A stretch of DNA of 23,141 nt from Ruminococcus flavefaciens (GTDB taxonomy: Bacteria; Bacillota; Clostridia; Oscillospirales; Ruminococcaceae): the NCBI GenBank assembly GCA_002373775.1, contig DFJW01000052.1:1-23141 (forward strand), written 5' to 3'. A program made the position numbers and the translations under genes. The notes below the pieces were generated by a model, which searched no databases, was not told the origin of the DNA, and saw nothing but the letters and a program-made list of their open reading frames with translations. Shown in pieces: positions 1 to 7,267 of this stretch (positions are counted from its first letter, which is position 1; each line of letters starts with the position of its first letter).

Positions 1-28
1 TCACTTGGCTTCCGATTAGTTGTATCAA

Positions 29-105
29 GGGCCAATAGCTCAGTTGGTCAGAGCATCCGGCTCATAACCGGACGGTCCGGGGTTCGAGTCCCTGTTGGCC
101 CACCA
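29..105 (+). tRNA. tRNA with CAT anticodon (Met, or Ile2)
   Basis: A full cloverleaf can be folded by eye. The acceptor stem is GGGCCAA with TTGGCCC, the D arm is GCTC/GAGC, and the anticodon stem is TCCGG/CCGGA with loop CTCATAA (anticodon CAT, 63-65). There is a 5-nt variable loop, a T loop TTCGAGT, discriminator A and an encoded CCA end. CAT is read as elongator Met unless the C is modified to lysidine (Ile2). I cannot separate these two by eye. Confidence 0.95.
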
Positions 106-109
106 TCTT

Positions 110-134
110 CCGCGTTCCTTTGAACGCGGTTTTT
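110..134 (+). terminator. Rho-independent terminator of the tRNA
   Basis: An 8-bp perfect stem, CCGCGTTC/GAACGCGG, has a CTTT loop and is followed directly by TTTTT. It starts 5 nt after the tRNA CCA end. Confidence 0.85.
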
Positions 135-170
135 GTTTATATGAAGATATTTGCTCAAAGGAGGTCATCT

Positions 171-656
171 ATGAGAGCCGGATCATTTTTACTCCCGGTA
201 TGTGCTGCACTTCTAATGGTTTTCACTGGCTGCGGCAAGGAGAGTTCAAGCAGTACAACTCTGACGGAAGAAGCAAGAAGTATAGGCGCTGACACTGCGG
301 CGTCATCGCTCAGAACTGCCTGCACGGCAGCTGTTTCCGATATTTATGCTGAGGGGGAAGCCGTGACCGGTGAAGGCTGGATGTCCTTTGCAGGCGGCAA
401 ATTCAAGAGCAATTCCAAGATAAAGCTGACCAGCGGCGATGCTGCTGCACGCAGTCTCAACGGGAATATAAAGACGTATTTTCCCGAATTTTCCGACTGC
501 ACCGGCGCGGTATATCTGAGGTCAGGCGAGTGCGTAGCCGTAGTCATCACCACTGACGGCACGAACTGGGGCTCATATCCCGGCGGTATGATAACGTCCA
601 CCGGCATCACTGAAGCTGAAGCCAAAGCCGCTGTTTCCAGTGTTGTAAAAAATTAA
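171..656 (+). CDS. Small secreted lipoprotein, tandem paralogue 1
   Basis: The protein has 161 aa. I chose the ATG at 171 because AAAGGAGG lies just upstream and the next residues form a lipoprotein signal: hydrophobic run 5-18 and lipobox FTGC with the lipidated Cys at 21. A Ser/Thr linker follows, then one domain of about 110 residues with the pattern AASSLRTACTAAVSD, GWMSFAGG, CTGAVYLRSGECVAVV and GSYPGGMIT. The same pattern recurs in the next gene, so the two are tandem duplicates and should sit on the outer face of the membrane. The short-residue helix followed by alternating strands recalls the globular part of pilin-like proteins, but there is no prepilin signal. The function is unknown. 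No clear promoter was seen after the tRNA terminator, so expression could come from weak signals at 119-143 or from read-through. Confidence 0.85.
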   Translation: MRAGSFLLPVCAALLMVFTGCGKESSSSTTLTEEARSIGADTAASSLRTACTAAVSDIYAEGEAVTGEGWMSFAGGKFKSNSKIKLTSGDAAARSLNGNIKTYFPEFSDCTGAVYLRSGECVAVVITTDGTNWGSYPGGMITSTGITEAEAKAAVSSVVKN

Positions 657-727
657 TATTGTGTTCACACTATGTTAATATTCTGGCGCTATACTATAGA
701 TATAAATAATACTTTGGGGGTATTGCT

Positions 728-1345
728 ATGAAAAAATTATTAACATTCATGCTCGTCTGCGGTTCGGTTCTCACATGTTTAACTGCATGCGGAGAAAGCG
801 GCAGCGACAGCAAAAAGAGTTCGGATAACAGCTCATCTGCTGCCGGCTACGAGGATAACGATGATGCTGACTACAGCGACAGCAGCAAAAGTAAATCGAA
901 CGATTCTGAGGTTGTCGAAGACGAAAACTATATCACTAAGTCAAAAATAACTGCCTGTGATGTTTCGGCTTCAAGTCTTTCAAAGGCATGTAATGCTGCA
1001 TTGACAGATTTTGATGCTTCGGGAATAAAGGTCACCGGTTCCGGCTGGATCGAATTCAGTGACGGTCAGTTTGAAAACGCCTCTGCGTTCGGATTTGAAA
1101 ATAATAGTTCCAACAGCAAATACGATGACCTCAGTAGTGCTCTTTCTGCTAATGTAAAGAACTATTTTTCGGATATAGATAAATGTTCCGGTGCTGTTTA
1201 CATAAAAGATGGTGCTTGCACTGCTGCTGTTCTCAAAATCAATAATGATCCTGAATACTGGGGAACATATCCCAGCGGTCATATCACTGAAAAGGGCATT
1301 TCTGAGGATGATGCTAAGGCAGCAGTTGCAGAATTTGCACAGTGA
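728..1345 (+). CDS. Small secreted lipoprotein, tandem paralogue 2
   Basis: The protein has 205 aa. It starts with a basic-hydrophobic signal and lipobox LTAC (lipid-carrying Cys 21). A low-complexity Ser/Asp/Lys linker (about 23-70) follows, longer than in the preceding paralogue. The C-terminal domain then matches that neighbour motif by motif: SASSLSKACNAALTD, SGWIEFSDGQFEN, CSGAVYIKDGACTAAV, WGTYPSGHIT and EDDAKAAV. The pair of cysteines flanking the AVY strand is conserved in both copies and could form a disulfide. The gap to the upstream gene is 71 nt and AT-rich with a weak TTTGGGGG ribosome site, so a promoter may exist there but none matches consensus well. A strong hairpin ends the unit. 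The function is not recognised. Confidence 0.87.
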   Translation: MKKLLTFMLVCGSVLTCLTACGESGSDSKKSSDNSSSAAGYEDNDDADYSDSSKSKSNDSEVVEDENYITKSKITACDVSASSLSKACNAALTDFDASGIKVTGSGWIEFSDGQFENASAFGFENNSSNSKYDDLSSALSANVKNYFSDIDKCSGAVYIKDGACTAAVLKINNDPEYWGTYPSGHITEKGISEDDAKAAVAEFAQ

Positions 1346-1365
1346 TCTGTTAATACAAAATATTT

Positions 1366-1394
1366 GCCCCGAAGCTTTTGCTTCGGGGCTTTTG
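1366..1394 (+). terminator. Rho-independent terminator after the lipoprotein pair
   Basis: A 10-bp perfect stem, GCCCCGAAGC/GCTTCGGGGC, has a TTTT loop and is followed by TTTTGT. It sits 20 nt after the stop codon, between convergent genes. Confidence 0.92.
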
Positions 1395-1415
1395 TCATAT
1401 CCGGCACTGGGATTC

Positions 1416-2501
1416 TCAAGTCTTGCTTCGTGTATTTGATTTTGTACCCATGAGGAAGCACAGTACCGGAACTTTCAGACATATCTCCGCGCATATCATG
1501 GCTGCAATAAAGGCACAGAAAATGGGGATGATATACAGCAGGAAGATTCCGCTAAGAATATCGGCGAGCCAGTACTGAAACAGAACTATCCATAAAAAGT
1601 GCAGGCTGAAATAGGGGAAGGACCTTCGCGACATATAGCCGGAAACCCTGCTTTTCGCGTCCAGACTGCTCTTTCCGATGCCTATAAGGGCAAGTATCAT
1701 GAACCACTCAGCAAGTGCCTTTGCGATGATGTTGACTGTCCCGAAGTCCTTTCCGGACCAGATGAACATGTACACATCCGCGATACCTGCCGCCATGCCT
1801 ATGGTCAGTGTGATGTATCTGTACTTTTCAGATTTTTCTATCACACGGTCGCTGGAGAATATAAAGTATCCTGCCAGAAAAACATACAGATACTCCGCGA
1901 AACTCTTTCCGCCGACTGATAGCACATCGTATAGCAGCGGCAGAGGCATCACCATGAGGCATATCGCCCAGAATGGCATTTTTTCTGCTGTATCACGCTT
2001 TCTGATGAACTTTTTAGCCGCTGCGATGATACCGATAGCTGCCAGCGATATGATAAACAGAAAATACAGGAACCAGAACTGCCCGACTCCGAATCCGCCG
2101 TCAAATCCGGACAGATCAGTCCATTTTGTGAAAAATACCTTGTAGTGTCCGAAAAAACTGCCGCCGTACCCATTGTTGGTCACATCGCCGATGTAAGCAA
2201 GTATGGGACAGAATATCAGTGTGCCGAAAACAAACGGAACTAACAGCCGTTTTGTCCTTTCAGCGATGTATTGCCCGTATGTGCGTTTTTTCAGTGCGTA
2301 TCTTGTGCTCATTCCCGCCAGAAGGAAAAGCAGCGGCATGAAGAATGGACTGAAAAATACGATAAAACTGCTTATCGCCCTGTTGGGCGCAAAGTATATG
2401 TAATTCGATTCGCCCCATGTGTTGAAGGCCTGTGCGGCATGATACGGAATAAGCAGAAATACATCCATCCAGCGTAAATTGTCAATAAAGTGTTTCCTCA
2501 T
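1416..2501 (-). CDS. Acyltransferase-3 family integral membrane protein
   Basis: The protein has 361 aa when started at the ATG at 2501. A longer in-frame start at 2570 is ruled out because it would overlap the -35/-10 promoter at 2542-2570. GGGAGG lies at 2516-2521, a slightly long 14 nt from the ATG. The protein opens with the family hallmark: Arg/His near the N-terminus (RKHFIDNLRW...YHAAQAF), then about ten hydrophobic segments including PFFMPLLFLLAG, RLLVPFVFGTLIF and FWFLYFLFIISL. This fits acyltransferase_3 (OafA / MdoC-like), which moves acyl groups onto surface glycans or other membrane-outer substrates. The substrate cannot be told. The gene stands alone, divergent from an M23 peptidase gene. 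Confidence 0.85.
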   Translation of the reverse strand: MRKHFIDNLRWMDVFLLIPYHAAQAFNTWGESNYIYFAPNRAISSFIVFFSPFFMPLLFLLAGMSTRYALKKRTYGQYIAERTKRLLVPFVFGTLIFCPILAYIGDVTNNGYGGSFFGHYKVFFTKWTDLSGFDGGFGVGQFWFLYFLFIISLAAIGIIAAAKKFIRKRDTAEKMPFWAICLMVMPLPLLYDVLSVGGKSFAEYLYVFLAGYFIFSSDRVIEKSEKYRYITLTIGMAAGIADVYMFIWSGKDFGTVNIIAKALAEWFMILALIGIGKSSLDAKSRVSGYMSRRSFPYFSLHFLWIVLFQYWLADILSGIFLLYIIPIFCAFIAAMICAEICLKVPVLCFLMGTKSNTRSKT

Positions 2502-2541
2502 AAAACTGCCGTTTTCCTCCCTTATCACTCTGATTTTTTTA

Positions 2542-2570
2542 ATGATAGCACACCCCGGCTGTGATGTCAA
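2542..2570 (-). promoter_or_regulatory. Sigma-A promoter of the acyltransferase gene
   Basis: On the minus strand TTGACA (2570-2565), a 17-nt spacer and TATCAT (2547-2542) lie upstream of the 2501 start. Transcription should begin near 2535. Confidence 0.85.
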
Positions 2571-2615
2571 TAGTTCGCTGTGATCCTGTATCTGCGTTTT
2601 ATTTTGGGAATTTGC

Positions 2616-2644
2616 GTATATTCACCCCTTATTTGTCAAGAATA
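2616..2644 (+). promoter_or_regulatory. Possible forespore-type (sigma-F/G-like) promoter
   Basis: GTATA (2616-2620), a 14-nt gap, then GTCAAGAATA (2635-2644) matches the Bacillus sigma-F pattern GYWTA / GGNRANANTR at all specified positions but one. It lies 20 nt upstream of the SpoIIQ-like gene. The spacer is at the short end of the known range, and AT-rich sequence can give chance matches, so this is tentative. Confidence 0.3.
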
Positions 2645-2663
2645 ACAGCGGAGGTGTTATAAC

Positions 2664-3485
2664 GTGAACAAGAATAATAATTCCGGAAATAACATGAAAA
2701 AAGGCTCAAAGAGCTTTTATGCCGCCCTTGGTATCAGCGCGGTGATGATAGGTTCAGCCTGCTATTTTGCCTACGATCAGGGCGAAAAGATAAGCGAGGA
2801 TCACCTTGCGAAAAATAATACGGTCATCCATGAGGCTGCCGTCGATAACAAGCTTGACGACGTACCGAAGGTGACTTCCCCTGCATACCGTGTGACCACT
2901 CCGCCGGTAACTACGTCCCTGCCGCCTGTGACGACAGTCATTGTGACTACTCTGCCGCCGCTCACACTTCCGGCTGTGGATATCGTTGAAGCAGAGCCGC
3001 CGGCTGAGACCGTCGATGCACCTGTTTCCGAAACTACAGAGGCAGCCGTGCAGGGCAAAGCTGCCCACCTCGAAAATGTGAAGCCACCGCTCAAAGAAAT
3101 GGGCGACATTCTCGAAGCCTTCAGCGGTTCCGAACTCGTCCGCAGTAAAACTACCGGCTCTTGGCAGACTCATAACGGCTGCGATATCTCCGCTGAAGTA
3201 GGTGCAGATGTCTACGCCATTTCCTCGGGAGAAGTTGCCGAAGTCTCCGACGATCCGCTATGGGGCGTCTGTGTCACTATCAATCACCATAACGGTTTCG
3301 TCTCCAAATACTGCGGACTCGGCGCTCAGCTCTCAGTCCAGCAGGGCGATACCCTCTCTTCCGGCGACCTCATCGGTGCCGTCGGTGAAACTGCCGACAT
3401 CGAAAGCGCCGAAGCTCCTCACCTGCATATCGAGCTTATATACGACGGCAAATTCCTCGATCCCCTCTCCGAGATCAATTCCTGA
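2664..3485 (+). CDS. Membrane-anchored M23 (LytM) peptidase, SpoIIQ-like
   Basis: The protein has 273 aa. It starts at GTG (2664) with GGAGGTG 8 nt upstream. A short cytoplasmic tail leads into one membrane segment (about 17-36). A Thr/Pro/Val-rich linker (about 70-130) follows, then a C-terminal LytM domain (about 155-268). Metal and catalytic residues are intact: H170 and D174 in HNGCD, and the HLH pair H253/H255. This layout (one TM segment, stalk, LytM near the C-terminus) is that of clostridial SpoIIQ, the forespore partner of SpoIIIAH, which keeps its Zn site in clostridia. A vegetative cell-wall endopeptidase or an EnvC/NlpD-like activator of amidases is the alternative. There is no sporulation neighbour such as spoIID here, so I give the family and not the symbol. 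The gene converges on folC across a palindromic element. Confidence 0.85.
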   Translation: MNKNNNSGNNMKKGSKSFYAALGISAVMIGSACYFAYDQGEKISEDHLAKNNTVIHEAAVDNKLDDVPKVTSPAYRVTTPPVTTSLPPVTTVIVTTLPPLTLPAVDIVEAEPPAETVDAPVSETTEAAVQGKAAHLENVKPPLKEMGDILEAFSGSELVRSKTTGSWQTHNGCDISAEVGADVYAISSGEVAEVSDDPLWGVCVTINHHNGFVSKYCGLGAQLSVQQGDTLSSGDLIGAVGETADIESAEAPHLHIELIYDGKFLDPLSEINS

Positions 3486-3513
3486 TCTTTGGCTTGGGGG
3501 ATGTGTAGCCCTT

Positions 3514-3714
3514 GAGGGAAACCCTTTTGAGAAAGGGTTCTCCCTCAAACTCCCTTCCTAAAACTTTATAGATTTAATTTTTCCCCGCATATGGCGCATC
3601 CGGAAACTCGCGTTCCGGACATGTTGAAGCGCCATATGCGGGGAAAAATCATATTATAAAAGTCTTTGGAAAGGGGGTTCGGGGGGAGAACCTTTCCTCA
3701 GAAAGGTTTCCACC
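3514..3714. repeat. About 200-bp imperfect palindrome with perfect 20-bp core arms
   Basis: The stretch between two convergent genes is one long inverted repeat. Left arm 3514-3597 and right arm 3629-3714 pair over about 85 nt. The innermost 20 nt are perfect (3578-3597 with 3629-3648, core CCCCGCATATGGCGC). The 31-nt centre holds another perfect hairpin, TCCGGAA (3599-3605) with TTCCGGA (3613-3619). Further out each arm contains its own small hairpin (AACCCTTT/AAAGGGTT on the left, AACCTTTC/GAAAGGTT on the right). It may act as a two-way terminator, but its size suggests a dispersed palindromic element of MITE or REP type. Confidence 0.85.
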
Positions 3715-3727
3715 CGAGAGTCACGCA

Positions 3728-5005
3728 TTACTCCCAAGGCAAAGACAGGGTGAATTCGCGGTACATATAGAGGGAGCCCATGGCGATGAGGGGAAGGCGG
3801 TTATCGCGGGCGAAGGAAAAGGCAGCGCGGACGCCGTCGGGCAGGTGCGCGAAGCTTTCGGCAGGGATACCGCCGTTTCTGAGAGAAGCCGCGAGGAGTT
3901 CCGGGGCGAGGGCTCGTTTATTATCCGGACGGACGGTGAACGCCTTTTCCACAAGTCCTCCGAGAAGGCTGGAATAGAGGCTGTACTCCTTGTCAGCCAT
4001 TACGCCGATGAGGAGAACGACTTTTCCGCCGGGGAAATAGCGCCGGATGCTTTCGGCAGCACTGGCGATGCCGTCGGGGTTGTGGGAGCCGTCGAAGATG
4101 ACTGTAGGCTCATGGCGCAGGACTTCGAATCTTCCGTGCCATGAGACATTTTCAAGACCGTCACGGAGGGCGTCGGAGCTGATATCCATTCCCTGACCGC
4201 GGAGGATCTCCACAGCGCAGAGCAGGTTTATGATATTGTCTTTCTGGTATTCGCCGGTCAGCGGAGTGTGCATAAGTTCACCGCGGTACATGAAGGAGAT
4301 GCCGGTGATATCCGAGCTGATGAAGGACACCTCATTTTCACGGCGGAGGAAGAGTTCCGAACCCAGTTCAGATGCTCTGGCGGAAATGACTTCCAGTGCC
4401 GGGAGGTCAGTGCCGCCGAAGTAGACCGGTCTGCCCGGTTTTATGATTCCGGCTTTGTGACCGGCGATCTCTGCGGTGGTATTGCCGAGGAACGAGCAGT
4501 GGTCTTTCTGGACATTGGTGATGACCGAGAGCAGGGGACTTTTTATGACGTTGGTGGAATCAAGGTCGCCGCCCATTCCGCACTCTACAGTGACCGCATT
4601 GCAGCCATTGCGCCGGAAGATATCAAAGGCGGCTGCTGTGAGGACTTCGAATTCCGTAGGTTTTTCTTCCATGGCATCCCAGTGTACGGCGATGTCTCCG
4701 AGACACCGGTCAAGTTCCGCCTGAGATATCTCGGTGCCGTTTATGCGGAAGCAGTCAGTGACCGAGGTTATAGCCGGTGAAGAGAAGCTGCCGGTCCTGT
4801 AGCCGGCGGCTCTCAGCACAGAGCACAGCATAGCGCCGAAAGAGCCTTTTCCGTTGGTGCCGGAAATATGTATAATGTTGAGACTGTCCTGCGGATCGCC
4901 CATGCGTCTGAGCAGTTCGGAAACACGGGAAAGTCCGAGGACGCTGCCCTGAGCGGCAGCTTTTTTCAGAAGTTCTGATGCGGTCATATCGTTCATTTTT
5001 TGCAT
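3728..5005 (-). CDS. folC: Bifunctional folylpolyglutamate / dihydrofolate synthase
   Basis: The protein has 425 aa, normal for FolC. It adds glutamate to folates (and to dihydropteroate if bifunctional), using ATP. The P-loop SGTNGKGS is at 48-55 followed by the folate loop region FSSPAITSVTDCFRINGTEIS. ECGMGGDLDSTNV, NVQKDHCSFLG and HKAGIIKPGRP are Mur-ligase-type central motifs. WHGRFEV and FDGSHNPDGIASA start the C-terminal glutamate-ligase domain. The start ATG (5005) overlaps the end of the upstream folT gene by 13 nt, and GGAGAGG lies just before it, so the two are probably translationally coupled. A second Met four codons later (4996) is possible. Placing folate uptake and folate trapping in one THF-controlled unit makes sense, because polyglutamylation keeps imported folate in the cell. 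Confidence 0.95.
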   Translation of the reverse strand: MQKMNDMTASELLKKAAAQGSVLGLSRVSELLRRMGDPQDSLNIIHISGTNGKGSFGAMLCSVLRAAGYRTGSFSSPAITSVTDCFRINGTEISQAELDRCLGDIAVHWDAMEEKPTEFEVLTAAAFDIFRRNGCNAVTVECGMGGDLDSTNVIKSPLLSVITNVQKDHCSFLGNTTAEIAGHKAGIIKPGRPVYFGGTDLPALEVISARASELGSELFLRRENEVSFISSDITGISFMYRGELMHTPLTGEYQKDNIINLLCAVEILRGQGMDISSDALRDGLENVSWHGRFEVLRHEPTVIFDGSHNPDGIASAAESIRRYFPGGKVVLLIGVMADKEYSLYSSLLGGLVEKAFTVRPDNKRALAPELLAASLRNGGIPAESFAHLPDGVRAAFSFARDNRLPLIAMGSLYMYREFTLSLPWE

Positions 5006-5550
5006 ATCCTCTCCAGCTGCGATGAGAATTCCTTGTTTTTCAGCAGCATGTATACGATATAGGATTCAAGCACAGCAATGCCTGTGTAGAGCGGTATCCT
5101 CATGAGCAGCACCTGAACAGGTGTGTGGAAATAGATGAGGAGTCCCAGAGATTTTATGAGCATTGAGCCAACAGCATGACCGGCAGCGGCGGAGAAGAAT
5201 GTTCGCGGTAACACGCCCTTGTCTGCGAGCAGCATAGATACAGCGCCGGCAGTGAAGCCGATAGAAGCTGCGCCGAGAGTGATGATCGGATTTATGGAGT
5301 ATCCAACGATCATGCAGCCGATGAGGTCGGCTCCTGCACCTACGGCAGCACCGATGAAAGGACCGAAGAAAATTCCTGCCATGAGCAGCGGAAGATTCTC
5401 AAAGCTTATGCGGATGCTGCTGCCGATATTGAACGCCAGCAGTTTTCCGAGCACGATGCTCATGGCAATGAGCAGAGCCGATATAACGAGTACCTTTGTG
5501 CTGCCGAAAAGTTTTACATTGTTTACTGCTTTTCTGTTGTTTGTCTGCAT
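4993..5550 (-). CDS. folT: Folate-specific ECF transporter S component
   Basis: The protein has 185 aa. I place the start at the ATG at 5550, preceded by AAAAGGAGG; an upstream in-frame ATG at 5607 lies in the riboswitch expression platform and has no good ribosome site. The protein is almost entirely hydrophobic with about six membrane segments. It has S-component signatures: ISALLIAMSIVLGKLL near the N-terminus, the loop IRISFENLPLLMAGIFFGP, and GADLIGCMIVG. FolT binds folate and docks on the shared EcfA/A'/T energising module, which is encoded elsewhere. The THF riboswitch directly upstream and folC directly downstream fix the substrate. Confidence 0.93.
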   Translation of the reverse strand: MQTNNRKAVNNVKLFGSTKVLVISALLIAMSIVLGKLLAFNIGSSIRISFENLPLLMAGIFFGPFIGAAVGAGADLIGCMIVGYSINPIITLGAASIGFTAGAVSMLLADKGVLPRTFFSAAAGHAVGSMLIKSLGLLIYFHTPVQVLLMRIPLYTGIAVLESYIVYMLLKNKEFSSQLERICKK

Positions 5551-5617
5551 AAAAATAACCTCCTTTTCCTCACTCATACGACAAGAAAAGAAGGCATTAT
5601 CTTTCATATTGTCCTAT

Positions 5618-5715
5618 GAAGCGGGATGCGAAATGTGGACCGCAAGCCTAAGGCTTTTCGTCCGACCGGCAACTCCCCGTCCGGTCAGCACTTAACGAAC
5701 ACATTCCTACTCTTC
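5618..5715 (-). promoter_or_regulatory. Tetrahydrofolate (folT) riboswitch
   Basis: Read on the minus strand, the leader carries the conserved blocks of the THF riboswitch in order: GAGTAG, CGTTAAGTG, GGGGAGTTG, ACGAA, GCGGT and GCATCCCGC. The stems also form. P1 is GAAG/CTTC, P2 is AATGTG/CACATT, P3 is GACCGG/CCGGTC, and an extra hairpin is AAGCC/GGCTT. It lies between a consensus promoter and folT. THF binding is expected to lower folT-folC expression. The 5551-5617 platform has a TTCATA/TATGAA hairpin and the AGGAGG site but no clear U-tract terminator, so control may be at translation. Confidence 0.93.
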
Positions 5716-5747
5716 AGTGTTAGTCAGTAATCTCTTACTGCAAGTAC

Positions 5748-5776
5748 ATTATACTACCTCGTTACGGATTTGTCAA
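5748..5776 (-). promoter_or_regulatory. Consensus sigma-A promoter of folT-folC
   Basis: On the minus strand TTGACA (5776-5771), a 17-nt spacer and TATAAT (5753-5748) form a perfect consensus. The start site near 5741 precedes a small CAGTAA/TTACTG hairpin and then the riboswitch. Confidence 0.95.
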
Positions 5777-5813
5777 TACCATATCGGTGACAGATCGGTT
5801 AATCATTTGTAAC

Positions 5814-5841
5814 AGGAAAAGGACGCACATTAAGTGCGCCC
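5814..5841 (-). terminator. Rho-independent terminator of the HtrA gene
   Basis: On the minus strand GGGCGCAC/GTGCGTCC (one G-T pair) closes a 5-nt loop and is followed by TTTTCCTG. It starts 14 nt after the htrA stop. Confidence 0.85.
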
Positions 5842-5854
5842 TGCCTGAAAGGAA

Positions 5855-7195
5855 TTAATCATTGGTGTTTTCATCGAGAGTGAGTTCGGTATCGAAAGTA
5901 TCTCCGCCTCTTACATATGTGATCGTGATAGTATCGCCTGCTTCGTGCTGATTCTTCTGTGCAGTGAGTTCAGCAGCACTCTTTACTTCATTGCCGTCAA
6001 CAGCTGTGATGACATCGCCGTTGCGGAGACCAGCCTTTTCGGCAGCGCTGCCCTCGTTGACTGATGTGACGTACACGCCTACAGGGAGGTTGTACATCTC
6101 AGCGATATTCTCGGTCACATCCTGACAGCTGATGCCAAGCTGAGGCTTGCCGGTAACGTAGCCGTGTTCCATTATATCCTCAACGATGCGTGAAACCTCA
6201 TTGGAAGGGATAGCGAAGCCTATGCCTTCGATGCTGGCTGTGCCGTAGGTCGAGGACATTTTGGAGGAATTGATGCCGATGACCTGACCGTACTTGTTGA
6301 TGAGGGGACCGCCGGAGTTTCCGGAGTTGATAGCAGCATCAGTCTGGAGAAGTGTCATTGGCTTGTCGTTGATAGTGATGTTTCTGTTGAGACCGGAAAC
6401 GATGCCGGCTGTGACAGTGTCCATAAGGTCGAATCCGAGAGGATTGCCGATAGCGATAACGGATTCTCCGAGACGGAGGTCGTCGCTGTTGCCGAATTCA
6501 GCAGCGGTAAGGTCTGAGGCATTTATCTTGAGTACAGCTATATCGCAGTCTGTATCGTATCCTATGACTTCGGCATCGTAATTCTCGCCGTCGTTGGTGA
6601 GTACGGAGATGCTGTCTGCGAGACCTGCGTTATACTCTGTATCGTAGATGACGTGTGCGTTTGTAACGATGTAGCCGTCGTCAGTGATTATGACGCCCGT
6701 GCCGGTAGCTGTGCCGCTCTGAGTTGTGGGAGCGTTATTGAAACCAAAGCCGAAACCGTAGTAGTAGCCGTTGTTGGAGGATTCAAAGGTGAACTCCGAT
6801 TCTATGCCCACCACTGAGGGAAGAGCCTTGTCTACGATATCCTCTGTGGAGAGTTCGGCATTTTTTCCGGGAGCCGGTTCAATGATGCTTACAGCTTCTG
6901 CTTCAAGTGTACTGCGCTTGGCTGAGGTGGAATCCGTCTGTTCGATAACAGCCGTGTCGGATGAACTGCTGTCGCTGAACTGGCTGTATATGCCGATAGA
7001 GCCGGCGGATACGAGAGCCATTGCCATTACAGCGGCAGTTATCTTTGCGGCACGGTGCTTCTTGGGCTTTTTAACATTTTCTGTACCGGGGAGGGGATCG
7101 GTGCAGAAGGGATTGCTCGCAGAGGAAAAACTATTGTTATCGAGGATGTCGTTGATATCGTATGCTTTCTGTTCTTTATCAAATTCGTTCATCAT
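5855..7195 (-). CDS. htrA: HtrA/DegP-type membrane-anchored serine protease
   Basis: The protein has 446 aa from the ATG at 7195, chosen because AAAAGGAAC precedes it. An in-frame ATG at 7216 has no ribosome site, and a further one at 7267 lies upstream of the -10 region. After a polar N-terminal tail of about 48 residues there is one membrane segment (49-70), then a Ser-rich linker. The trypsin-like domain has H181 (VTNAHVI), D218 (DTDCDIAVLK) and S294 (GNSGGPL). A C-terminal PDZ domain (about 350-440) includes VNEGSAAEKAGLRNGDVI. HtrA degrades or refolds damaged exported proteins outside the membrane. A tract of Gly/Tyr/Phe (YYYGFGFGFNN) precedes the catalytic His in place of the usual LA loop. 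The gene is divergent from a secreted metalloprotease gene and shares a regulatory region of repeated GTGAA boxes with it, suggesting envelope-stress control. Confidence 0.93.
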   Translation of the reverse strand: MMNEFDKEQKAYDINDILDNNSFSSASNPFCTDPLPGTENVKKPKKHRAAKITAAVMAMALVSAGSIGIYSQFSDSSSSDTAVIEQTDSTSAKRSTLEAEAVSIIEPAPGKNAELSTEDIVDKALPSVVGIESEFTFESSNNGYYYGFGFGFNNAPTTQSGTATGTGVIITDDGYIVTNAHVIYDTEYNAGLADSISVLTNDGENYDAEVIGYDTDCDIAVLKINASDLTAAEFGNSDDLRLGESVIAIGNPLGFDLMDTVTAGIVSGLNRNITINDKPMTLLQTDAAINSGNSGGPLINKYGQVIGINSSKMSSTYGTASIEGIGFAIPSNEVSRIVEDIMEHGYVTGKPQLGISCQDVTENIAEMYNLPVGVYVTSVNEGSAAEKAGLRNGDVITAVDGNEVKSAAELTAQKNQHEAGDTITITYVRGGDTFDTELTLDENTND

Positions 7196-7247
7196 ATTGT
7201 TCACGTTCCTTTTCATATTTGTTCCGGCTGTTCTCTTCCGGACTATG

Positions 7248-7258
7248 GTTATAGTATA
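7248..7258 (-). promoter_or_regulatory. Probable -10 region of htrA
   Basis: On the minus strand the sequence TATACTATAAC offers two overlapping -10 boxes (TATACT at 7258-7253, TATAAC at 7253-7248). No good -35 exists. Its place is taken by a TTTCACA box (7274-7268), as expected for a promoter that needs an activator. Confidence 0.5.
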
Positions 7259-7267
7259 CCGGCGCAA

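Noticed and set aside
664..706. TTCACA ... TATACT as promoter of the second lipoprotein gene
   Set aside because: The spacing is 20 nt and other pairings are no better. A promoter may exist, but I cannot point to it.
2502..2570. N-terminal extension of the acyltransferase
   Set aside because: The extension overlaps a TTGACA-N17-TATCAT promoter and does not look like protein of this family.
4268..4780. 170-codon plus-strand frame opposite folC
   Set aside because: It lies fully inside the well-conserved FolC coding region, has no ribosome site and is of biased composition.
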